60,000 nucleotides of DNA, taken from Polytrichum commune. Its lineage: Eukaryota > Streptophyta > Polytrichopsida > Polytrichales > Polytrichaceae. A model generated the notes under the pieces. That model saw nothing but the letters and a program-made list of their open reading frames with translations. It had not been told where the DNA came from and made no database searches. Below, piece after piece: positions 34,189 to 44,205 of this stretch. The stretch lies in the NCBI GenBank assembly GCA_950295325.1, contig OX485805.1, positions 250,501 through 310,500 on the forward strand, read 5' to 3'. Positions within the stretch are counted from its first letter, which is position 1. The number at the start of each line of letters is the position of its first letter. The translations under genes and the position numbers were made by a program.

Positions 34189-34649
34189 ATTAAAGTTGCC
34201 TTGCTCATTCCTCGGTATCTACGGGTGGACTCTCATGGGTGGGCTAGATGGTTGACACCATCTAGCATGTTTGGAGCTCAATTTTAATTTTGTGAGCATT
34301 AATTAGAGAGCCGTAGACATTGACATTTGTCCCACGGATGTTCAAACTACCACTTTTAAAGGCATCTTTTTTTGTGAATTTTCATGTGCATTGTCATATT
34401 AGCCAACATGTTTAATATGTGGGAGTCGTCCAATGTCCTCCAATGTTTAATAGTCCACGGGTGTTCACCCATGGAGTGTAGGCACAATCATTTTGTCTTC
34501 CTTGATGGGATCCTCCATATTACAATTGATTGTTTGCCCGGTTTCATTGGAACACTTGGTTTGTGGTCCCTAAAACCTCTACGGGTATTCTCTCGTACAA
34601 AAAAAGCAATCATTGCGTTCCCATCACATTCCCCACATTAAAATGAGCG
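34189..34649. other. 3' flank of the DUF7869-like gene and right arm of the element
   Basis: No gene. Degenerate palindromes at about 34210, 34331 and 34576, and a nearly intact one at 34454-34475 (CCACGGGTGTTCACCCATGG), extend the family to within about 200 bp of the right terminal repeat. Confidence 0.6.
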
Positions 34650-34680
34650 GACCATTTGTCTCATTTTAGTTAATATCCCC
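34650..34680. repeat. Right terminal inverted repeat of the 25.5-kb element
   Basis: Ends TTTTAGTTAATATCCCC, the inverse of the left end at 9128. The bases beyond it (ATCAAATT) are the degenerate target copy. Confidence 0.8.
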
Positions 34681-36546
34681 ATCAAATTGGCAGACCAATG
34701 AAAAAAACATGTACGTTCGCGACCCTCGAGGGGAACAGATGGGTCACCATCCCCGTAAATCTTCCTCCCAACAATCCAATTTGCTTGGGCACTGTCCACC
34801 ATTAATCCTTTGAAATTGACATTGGGAACACCATTCTCCAACATGACAACGTTTAAATTTTCCCAAAAAATGGTTTGGGCCCGAGCATCCTCCGATTGCA
34901 TATCACAACATGCTATTGTAAAAACCTTGCAATGTTTGCTATTGTAGACATGACATGCCATTGTAGTTCAGTCTCGTAAACGCTTCACATGGTCAAACAT
35001 GATCCACGAATTTTCCATGTCTCCTCCATATTGCATGCGCTTCACCAAATCGACTCCGCTTCCAGTAAGATCCACAAACATCTTGAACACAAAGACTTTA
35101 TCTTTGAATTTCCCTGGAAATCGACTATCATGCACATATTTGAATCCAGAGTGGTTTTTTAGCACCATGATGTTATCCAGGGAACCCATCCCACTACGAA
35201 TAAAATGTTTGGAACCTGCCACAAAGTTCCTCCAGTTAGGGGAAGCCAAAGTGGAGAGTTTATCCATTACCACCTCCAAGGATGCTCCATGAAGATGGTT
35301 TCTTTTCTCCTAGGAGTGGGGATTTGAGGATGTAATCAGCCAAAAACTGTTTATTGGTAGCCATAACAATAGCCGAGTTCTTTGCGGTTGGAGTTTTAGC
35401 CATCTCATTTGCCACACACTGGTAAGCCATGTCTAGTGATTCACGACACACTCCACTAAACACAGGGTGGTTGTGAACACCCAAATGAATACAAACACGG
35501 GACATGTTTGACGATTGTGAATGCATGTATATAATTTTTGCATAGCAAACATCAAGACATATGGGAGCGACATAACAAACCTTGCATTAAACTTTAGATT
35601 TCCCTGGTGGATCTGTACCAACCATGAAAAGAGTGGGTGTAATACCGATCCATTCAGTAGAGTTGCGAACTCCACCATTTCGTGAAAAATACTCACATAA
35701 GTCGTTAGGACATTGGAGATGACCAACGCATGAAGACCTCCAAAAAGTCAAACCAAATTCATTTTGAATGTTTGTTGTTTTGGTTTTGTACTAGGCATAT
35801 CCGTCATAAATCTTGTCCATGCCATCCATCGCCTTGCCATAAGCATCTGGAATTCCAATCTTGACTGGTGGCAAAATGAAAAGGACATCCCCATTGAAAG
35901 AAAACGGCAGATACTTCACATCCTCTATAACAATGTTATTGAAGTCAATATTTGTGAGATCGGATTTGGATCTTCTACGACATTTGGTGATTTTGAGGGC
36001 TTCTAATACATAGACATCAAATATGGATGATGTAGGATGAACATGAGGTTTTTTGGAGGGTATGTGGTGATAAAAAATACTCAAGTTCAGTGGTTTGTAA
36101 GGGGAGGGGTCATTACCAAGCGAAGCTTGTACAAAAGATGTAGAAGGAAAAGAACACAAAGATTGAAATGGATAAGATGAAGTTTGTGCAATGTCCACCA
36201 CTTTGATGCTATCTTCATCTGAATCACTAAGAACCATCACATCATCTACCTCCAATTTAACCTTGCAAAGAGAATGGTTTTGCGGTGCGGGTGTAATGGA
36301 CTCATTTGTTAACAACACTGTGGATGCATCTATCTCCAATTCAGACAATCCTATCACTTTGAATGAGCATGCACCCAATGACCAAAAACAACCACTATCC
36401 ACTCTTGATTTTTGAATCAAAACCGTCTCACACAACTCACCAGTCTCTTGGTATAATTCTTGTTCGACATACATGGTACCAAGGCGAAAGTTAAACTTAA
36501 GACTTAGCAAATTCTCGTGGACCATTACAAAACCATTTGCATCCAA
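34681..36546 (-). pseudogene. MULE-like transposase gene, N-terminal and catalytic part
   Basis: Minus-strand pieces in order: 36546-35791 (starts MDANGFVMVHENLL; acidic LSDSDEDS stretch), about 35726-35290 (MSRVCIHLGVHNHP, an H-x-H site after a cysteine region) and 35279-34681 (FKYVHDSRFPG, ENSWIMFDHVKR, MACHVYNSKHC, FKGLMVDSAQANW, RERTCFFHW). VDSAQANW plus C-x2-H fits the second Asp and the C..H block of Mutator transposases. An in-frame TGA at 34968-34970 and shifts near 35.3 and 35.7 kb show decay. In MACHVYN, I would expect Asp in place of the Asn from memory of the family. The coding resumes at 9127, across the inserted 25.5-kb element. Confidence 0.75.
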
Positions 36547-36942
36547 AGGAAGAGTGAAAGGAATAGAGCAACCTCTTGCTCAAAGAGATGTCATTGGAAA
36601 GAAACAAATTCAATGCAGACTCACAAGAATGAAGAATGCAAATGATGCATGATATATATATCAAATAATGTAGACACAAATAACACTGACAATACATCTT
36701 CATAAACTTTGTATATTGATACTACAATTTAGATAGTGATAATGGTTTTATTATTAGAATTCACATGGCTTATTTTAAAAAAATACTCAAAAATATTGCA
36801 ATGACAGCTTGAGTAGGATGTGAAATAATGCAAGGGTGTTATGCACCTTAAATAGGAACCCCACCACATACAATGCATCTACACACAAATTTTAAATTTG
36901 TGACGGCCAATAATAGGCTTTGACGTATGGAAATGTGAAACC

Positions 36943-37438
36943 CTAAGGGCCGCTTCACACTATGGCCGTCCAAGTTGAAAGGCCATGGGATTGAGTGGCC
37001 AAACTTTGTTAGGAGTCCAAAGGACTGGGCTCAAAATAGCCAATAAAATATAGTAAGTGGAGCCTTTGGCCGGGCATAGTGTGAAGCCTCCAAAGGCCAA
37101 GCCCAAAGTCCCAACCCAAATTAAAGGGGCATCACACTTTATTCCTTGCTCAAAATAACCCCTCCAATCTAACGGCCAACATCTTGTCAATGATTGATTT
37201 TTTATTGAAAAAAACCAACGGCCTCTCGACTAAGTTTGGGTTTCCATTCCCGTCCGATCCAAACTTCCTTTGAGAGTCCATCGCCTTTTTCAAAAAGTAA
37301 TCATATTAAATTGCGACGGCCTTTGGACTTTGGCCATAGTGTGAAGGGTCGAGAGGCCGAACTCTTGGTTTCTTGCAATTTGATTGGTGGAAATCGACGG
37401 CCTCTTGACCTTCGGCCATAGTGTGAAGTGCCCTTAAG
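36943..37438. mobile_element. MITE-like element, about 495 bp
   Basis: The left end GGGCCGCTTCACACTATGGC and the inverted right end (GGCCATAGTGTGAAGTGCCC) match over about 20 bp. The motif CATAGTGTGAAG also occurs twice inside (about 37075 and 37333), next to AGGCC blocks, so the interior is built of further copies of the end. Flanks TAA and TTA suggest, but do not prove, a 3-bp duplication. No coding capacity. Confidence 0.7.
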
Positions 37439-37603
37439 ATTTCGATGGTTAAGGCATGTTGTTGTTGGTCTTGTTGTATTATATGATAACATTAAATACA
37501 TATGGATGTGGAGAACGGACAATTTATTCTTGAAGCAAAACAACAATAAGACATGAGACGTTCATTTTCTATTTGTTTTGCTAATTAGTTACCGATTTGA
37601 TTT

Positions 37604-38545
37604 GTGCAAATGCTTGACAAAGATGTGTCTGCACATTCACAATTCTCAACTCCCTTGAAGAAACGCAGACAAAAGGGATCCTCCAAGTATTCGACACGGA
37701 AAGCATTAGAGCGGTCGAGGATGGGGAAGAATTTGACTAGATTTACAAAATGCGGCATAGGTGCCACCACACGAATTCTAACATTTGAAAAAATAGTGAA
37801 AGACACGGAACTCCTCAATGAAGGATTGATACGGAACAACCTGACATCTATGGGAAAGAGGATGTAGAAATTGTTAGTGAGACAAGGCTTGATATCCAAG
37901 ATAATGAAGAAGAAGTGGAGTCCCAAAACACACTAGAAGTAAGAATTTGACCTATTATCTATTGAATGTTAATTTCCTAGTCATTGCCTAGAGTGGAAGT
38001 AGAAACTTATTGGTTATTGAATTTAGGGTTTTGAATAGGGTGTTGGGAAGGAGAGGATGAGTTCTCATTCCGTACGGCCTCGCTCGATGGCAAAATAGGC
38101 TCATGGGAGGGGGAACGCCACTATGCCTCTCACCATCACTTCTCCCCGACCACCAATGTTGTCATGCCGCAGATCAATGCGGAGATCCGTTGGCGTGGCC
38201 AACGAGCAACAAGTTGGGAACATCCATGAGGTGGTATTGGAGGTAGTGGAGGTAGTGGAGGAAGGCCAAATGGGAGAAGATGAGGAGAAAGAAGATGAAG
38301 ACAACGATGAAGACGAGGCTAGCCAACTAAGGGGGGAGGAAGAAGAAGAAGAAGAAGAAGAAGAAGAAGAAGAAGAGGGCGAGGAACATGACCCAAATGA
38401 AAAGGAGGAAGAGGATCACGGGGAGGAGGAAGAGGAGGAGGCAAATGACAATGTAGAACATGCCAAGGAGGACGGCAGGAGCGAGGGGGATGATGGAGAA
38501 GTGCACAAAGCCTCTCCAATCCAGGTTTTCTCCCCCAAACCCTAA
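37604..38545 (+). CDS. Fragments of an unrecognised gene with an extreme acidic tract
   Basis: Two plus-strand stretches: 37604-37867 (basic, TPLKKRRQKGSSKYSTRKAL, resembling a nuclear targeting segment) and 38123-38545 (VVLEVVEVVEEGQMGEDEE, then a run of about 15 Glu from a GAAGAA microsatellite at 38337-38382). I could not join them with a convincing splice. The C-terminus reads VFSPKP and stops just before the 175-bp satellite. The low-complexity acidic run alone does not identify a function. Confidence 0.3.
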
Positions 38546-38569
38546 CTTTTTCATTATGACATGAGATCT

Positions 38570-40480
38570 TAGTGTTTCCAAGTCCAATAGGTTACATGTT
38601 GATAGTTTAGGTTTTAGGGCATAGTCTGCCCCGATGCTAGTGTTTTCAAGTCCAACAGGTAACATGTGGATATGTTAGGTTTATCTTCATTCATTTCAAG
38701 TATATATTTAAGATTTATTAAAATCTGTTTTTTTAGTGTTCGACAGTCTCAAACTTTAGCTGCAATCCGTGAAAATCAACCCGGGGGTCTTAGGGCATAG
38801 TCTGCCCCGATGCTAGTGTTTCCAAGTCCAAAAGGTTACATGTTGATAGGTTTTGCTTAATTGATTTCAGGTGTGTTTTTTAGATTTATCAATATCTGAT
38901 TTTTAAGTGCTTTTAAGTGTTCAAACTTCAGCTACTATGTGTTACAATCAACTGGGACTTTCTAGCACATAGTTTGTCCGAATCCTGGTGCTTCCAAGTC
39001 CCACTGATTACATGTAGATGTTTTCAAGTTTTGTTTTTCAAATGAGGTGTATTATGCACAAACTTGGCATAATTCTGCAAGTGCAGAATTTTGCCAGATT
39101 TTTGTTGGGTGAAGGAGGGAAGGGGGTGATCAGCCCTCCCTCCTCATTAAAAGTTCATTTATGGCTTTTGAGCATTCAAAGGTTTGGGGCTTAATTGTAC
39201 TGCCCCTTGTTTCCAAGTCCAACATGCTACATGTTGATAGTTTAGGTTTTGCTTCATTCATTTCAGGTATGTATTTAAGATTGATCAAAATCTGATTTTT
39301 AAGTGTACGACAGTCTCCAACTTTAGTTGCAATTTGTGAAAATCATCTGGGAGTTTTAGGGCATCGTCTGCCCCGATGCTAGTGTTTCCAAGTCCAACAG
39401 GTTACATGTGGATATGTAAGGTTTATCTTCATTCATTTTAGGTATATGTTTAAGATTTATTAAAATTTGATTTTTCAGTGTTCGACAGTCTCGAACTTTA
39501 GTTGCAATCCGTGACAATCAACCGGGAGTTTTAGGGCATAGTCTGCCCAGATGCTAGTGTTTCCAAGTCCAACAGGTTACATGTGGATATGTTAGGTTTA
39601 TCTTCATTCATTTTAGGTATATATTTAAGATTTATTAAAATCTAATTTTTTAGTGTACGACAATCTCGAACTTTAGCTGCAATCCGTGAAAATCATCCGG
39701 AGGTCTTAGGGCATAGTCTGCCCCGATGCTAGTGTTTCCAAGTCCAACAGGTTACATGTTGATAGGTTTTTCTTAATGGATTTCAGGTGTACTTTTTAGA
39801 TTTATCAAACTCTGATTTTTAAGTGCTTTTAAGTGTTCAAACTTCAGCTACTATTTGTTAAAATCAATTGGTAGTTTCTAGGACATAGTTTGTCCCGATC
39901 CCACACATTACATGTAGATTTTTTCAAGTTTTGTTTTATTTAAGATTTATGAAAATCTGATTTTTAAGTGTTCGATAGTCTCGAACTTTAGCTGCAATCT
40001 GTTAAAATCAACTGGGAACATCGTTTGTCCTAATGCTAGTGTTTCCAAGTCCAAATGATTACATGTTGATCACTTAGGTTTTGCTTCATTCATTTCAGGT
40101 ATATTTTTGAGATCTATCAAAAGTTGATATGTAAGTGTTCTCTAAAGTCTTGACCTTTAATCTGTTATTCTTTCAAACTCAACAGGGGAGGTTTTGGGGC
40201 ATAGTTGAATTTGATTATAGTTTTTTCAAGTCCAACTGGTTACATGTTGATATCTTCAGAATATGCTTTATAACATACATGTATATTTTATGCATTCCTA
40301 AAAAATAATGGGTAATTTCTGAACCTCGACCTTCAACATGTCATGTTTTTCAAACTCAAGTAGGGAGGTTTTTGAAGATAGTCACACTTGATCCTAATGT
40401 TTTTAAGTTCAACTGGTTACATGTTGATATGTCCATGATATGCTTTATTCATCAAAGGTATATTGTTTGAATTCATAGCA
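38570..40480. repeat. Satellite-like array with a ~175-bp monomer
   Basis: The landmark ATAGTCTGCCCCGATGCTAG recurs at 38621, 38798, 39363, 39538 and 39713, then in decayed form at about 39884. Spacings are 177, 175, 175 and 171. Each monomer also carries TCCAAGTCCAACAGGTTACA and a TTCATTTCAGGTAT block. About ten units; identity falls to the right. Confidence 0.85.
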
Positions 40481-40546
40481 TATTATGAACATCTCGTCTA
40501 AATTTGTTTTGGTGAGTTCAAAAAAATTAGTTCGATAGGGTTCCAA

Positions 40547-41546
40547 TTATTTATTCTTTGTTATGTGGATGTTAATTTTCAGGTTTTGAAAGACAAGGAT
40601 CTTGATGCCCGTAGGTTGAAACGAACAGATTTTAATTCTATCCCTCTCGAAATGAACTTTGAGGAAGAAATACAACTTGTCGAGGTCGTTCATCTTGAAT
40701 TCGCATTCAAGGCTAGACTTCAACACGTTGATCATGTCCATATTGTTTGCCAAAATGATGAGGACGTCTACATATATGATTACAATCACAATGTAGTCGC
40801 AAGTTTGTAGAACATACAACGAGTGGTCGGCATGGCTCCTTGTAAAACCTCTATTCACAAAGAATATGTGAATGTGAGTCCATACTTGTCCGGATTGCTT
40901 CAATCCGCGATTTCTTCAACTTCCATACGAGATGCTCTTGGCCCTTTTGCACAAACCCCTCCGGTTGCTCCATGTAGATCACCATGTCCAATTCGCCGTT
41001 TAAGAATGTCATCTTGACGTCCATTTGATGCATCTCCAACCCCACGGCGGCCCCGATTGCGAGGATGACTCGTATGGTGTTGAATTTGGTCACGGGTGCA
41101 AATGTTTTGCCAAAATCTACATCTTCCACTTGCGAGCACCCCTTGGCCACCAACCTTGTTTTAAAACGCACTACCACGCCGTTGGCATCCTTCTTTGTGT
41201 GAAACATCCACTTACACTTTACGGCCTTGCGGCCTTTGGGCAATGGAGTTAACTCCCACGTGCCCTTGGCTATAAGAGATTCGTATTCCTCTTGCATAGC
41301 TAACTCCCACTTGCTCGCATCACTCGATTCAATTGCCTCAAGTTTCTAGTTTCCCCAACGATTGCTATGTTTGCATGCTCTTTGTCTTGAGGTTGCGGAA
41401 TGTGGTTCTTCCACCATTTCCCAAGCGGTTTGCGTGGCCTATCCGGGTACCTAGAATTGCCCATGGTTTCATTGCCATATTGCGGTGGTGGAGGTGGTTT
41501 GGTTGCAGTTTTCTTACCATGGTCAAGTTTCGATGCCTCCCCGCTA
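40547..41546 (-). pseudogene. Ty1/copia pol, reverse transcriptase part
   Basis: Minus strand: RYPDRPRKPLGKWW near 41440, then AMQEEYESLIAKGTWELTPL, VKCKWMFHTKKDANG, DVDFGKTFAPVTKFNTIR and VIYMEQPEGFV, the typical copia RT start. A frame change near 40900 leads to NRGFTRSHADHSLYV and IIYVDVLIIL, where the YVDD catalytic motif reads YVDV. The region after that ends abruptly near the satellite. Non-functional. Confidence 0.9.
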
Positions 41547-43342
41547 TGTCAGCCAGAAACCCCCACCCTTATGCGTCATAGTCCGGGTGAAGGTCTCAGG
41601 ATCACATGTAATTAATTACCCACCGTAGCATGTATGGCATGGATCTCCACATGTACCAATGTGAATATCAAAACACACATTTTTATTTAACTGGTGCTAG
41701 GTTGAAGTATTGAGAAATACTCCCTTGCACTTAACCCCCAACAATTGTACCCAAATCCTAAACCCTTAAACCCTACTCCTAACTAATGATGCTCCTCTTA
41801 CAAATCCCAAGTACTCCCAACCAAGCCTTAAGCACCTAGATTAAATTTGCCCTTTAGCTTAGGTTTGGTGCATACACCTCAAAATGCCTACTGATATTAG
41901 TCTTCAACCTACTCCCTCTGTTCACACCACCTCCCTAACTCACAGCTCTTCGCCCCTAACATCAGTGGGTTGCTACTCGGACTCCATCCTCAACCATTAC
42001 ACTAAATGACTCTGCCCGGCCCCTGCCACCGAATCTGCTTGCAATCCAGCAGCCTTCACCTAACCAACCCTCCTTCCCAGCAGCTAGATGCATTGGGGGT
42101 CATCGGTGCAGGCCCTTCAGTGCCCTGGCACCCCTTTCACAGGAGTCCACACCTTGTCGATTCAACCCACCTCCTGATCTTGACACCTCGTCGGAGCTGC
42201 GCGCTAGGGGCCCTCTATACTGGCCGCACTTACAATAAATTGAATTCCAATCCCAGTTGACCCCTGTGTTGCTTCTCAGTCAGATCCAGCAACAGTTGAT
42301 CATACTTGATTCATACTTGCCCGAATTCGCAACGATTCTTGGGGCCCTCCCATTGTCTGCCGAATGCGAATTCCCCTCCCAGAGGACTTCTCGGAATCCT
42401 CCGAACAACCAAGGCCACCCAGGAGCTGCCATTCGAGTAGCTGAATGAGATTTAGGTGTCTGGATGTCACCCGAGCACTATCAGTTCACCCGAACGCCGA
42501 AGTTTTCCCTGCCTCACCCCCGTGAATCCATCCTCTACCGCCAGCAGCAATGTTTTCAGCTTTGGTGCAATTGCAATGTTGAATGGGCCCGACCTCTGAT
42601 TCGAGGTTGTGGCCTTCTCTCACTTCCCCGCAATGCGTCTGTCTTCACCTACACTCTCCTAACCTCCCGCCCATGGTTGCCTTCCTGGGTATGGCCACAG
42701 TCTAAGCCGAATCGATGATCCTCGCCGCATCTCCTTCCTCGGCCTGCCGCCAGGCCGCCTTCCTCCGCCAACTGCTATCCTCGAGAGAGTGAGAGAGCTC
42801 CTCCAACCCTTGTGTGTCCCAGCTCGGTCGAGAGTCCCGCTCCCTGATCCGCATTCGAATCCTACCCACCTACCTTGAACAACCTAAGCTATGGCCTAAA
42901 ACAACAGTAAAATCTGGCCTAAGCCATAGCCCTCACCCAAACTGATTTTAAGTCTTAGTTCCCTTCAACCATAACTCCCATCCTCCAAAAATTAACCCCA
43001 ATTTCCCATTTCTAAATCAAGTCCAATCCAATCACTACTCTACTCCTCAACCCAACTACTGATCTGACCTAAAGCTTTACTCTTTTTATCCTTTTGCGTG
43101 TGTAATGCAAGCAAAGATATACGGTTTTTGATAATCTTACAATTACCACCCCTGTAGGCATGGTTTTTGGGCTCACATCACTCTTCAACACTAACACCCT
43201 AACTCACCGTCAAGTCTAATCCCTATCAAAACTAGAACTTACACTTTTTTTATGTTTTTGTTAAATCCATTAGAATTCAATTCCTAAGTCTTAATGACTC
43301 CTAATACTAAAACAAATGTGGGCACACCAATTTGGGCTCACA
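41547..43342 (+). mobile_element. Long type-2 LTR-like insertion (1796 bp) in the copia pol
   Basis: Ends TGTCAGCC...GGCTCACA. Both flanks carry the exact 5-bp repeat CGCTA (41542-41546 and 43343-43347). The surrounding copia gene is continuous without it. Relative of 7216-8976, in the opposite orientation on this strand. TG..CA ends plus a 5-bp duplication indicate LTR biology; with no internal region visible, a solo LTR is most likely. Confidence 0.88.
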
Positions 43343-43347
43343 CGCTA

Positions 43348-44205
43348 CGAGTGGATTTTGCGGCCGCTACGTCGGCCTCCGCATCCTCCTTCATGTCGTG
43401 CTCCTCGTCTGGCTCCGACATGTTGCCGCTCGCATCCAAGTCCTCCACGTCCGATTTGGGGGATATGTCCACCTTGAGTGCGGGTACTTCCTCAACTCTC
43501 CCACTTGGACAATCTTTCAAATGCGTTTTGTCTTCGAAAAATACCACATCCGGACTCTTGATGACTTTCTTCGTCTCCAAGCAAATAAGTCGATACGCCT
43601 TGGTGCCTTCGCAATATCCGAGAAAAAAACACTTGACGCCCTTCGCGTCCAACTTCGTTCGCCTTTGATCCGGCACCTTCGCATAAGCCATACAACCGAA
43701 AATGCGCATGTGAGAAATGTACGGCATCCTCCCGCTGCACGTCTCCTCGGGTGTCTTACCATCCACGGCCTTGGTTGGACACCGGTTGCGCACGTACACC
43801 GCCTCCACCCAAAATTCATGGCCAAGGCGTTGGGCATGAATTATGAACTGCGCCATCTCTACGATGGTTCGGTTCGCTTGCTCCGCCATGCCGTTTTATT
43901 GCGGCGTGTAAGGTGATGAGGTTTGCCGTGCAATGCCATGTTTGCTCAAAAAATCATCAAATGCCTTTGACACATATTCCCCACCGTTGTCCGTTCTAAG
44001 AACCTTCACTACGTGCTCCGATTGCCTCTCCACCAAGGTTTTTCATTCTTTAAACTTTGCCAACACCTCGCTTTTGGCCTTGAGCATGTACACCCAAATC
44101 TTGTGCAAAAAATCGTCAATGAAGCAGTTCGACACAACAGTTGTCATAGTATGTGGCGTCGGCAGCCACACCTTATCCGTGGGGTTCCATTCATTTAGAT
44201 TTGGA
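43348..44205 (-). pseudogene. Ty1/copia pol, integrase part
   Basis: Minus strand from 44205: FIDDFLHKIWVYMLKAKSE, VVKVLRTDNGGEYVSKAF, then AEQANRTIVEMAQFI, FWVEAVYVRNRCPTKAV and MRIFGCMAYAKVPDQRR, the copia integrase core and its GKTPEE tail. Premature stops at about 43896 (in the PQ..NG motif) and 44043 break it. Gag, protease and the 5' LTR are absent, so the element is 5'-truncated at about 44205. Confidence 0.9.

Larger units (their letters stand above)
9128..34680. mobile_element. Putative 25.5-kb cargo-carrying DNA transposon with terminal inverted repeats
   Basis: Seen directly: both ends carry the same ~31-bp sequence in inverted orientation (9128-9158 and 34650-34680), starting GGGGATATTAACTAAAATGA, with 21 identical leading bases and about three differences after. 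Flanks are ATCCAAAAT and ATC-AAATT, readable as a 9-bp target duplication with one substitution and one deleted base. The same minus-strand transposase frame lies on both sides and is continuous without the insert. Inside are genes at 12.6-18.2 kb (minus) and 30.4-34.2 kb (plus), an AT-rich middle, foldback repeats, and a palindrome family not seen outside. Known: 9-bp duplications are typical of Mutator-like elements, but TIRs this short and cargo this large are unusual. Inferred: one mobilisation event. Class is unassigned. Confidence 0.7.

Noticed and set aside
9128-34680. Integrated large DNA virus
   Set aside because: ParB and methyltransferase domains also occur in viruses, but no capsid, packaging ATPase or polymerase was seen, the genes have plant introns, and the ends are transposon-like.
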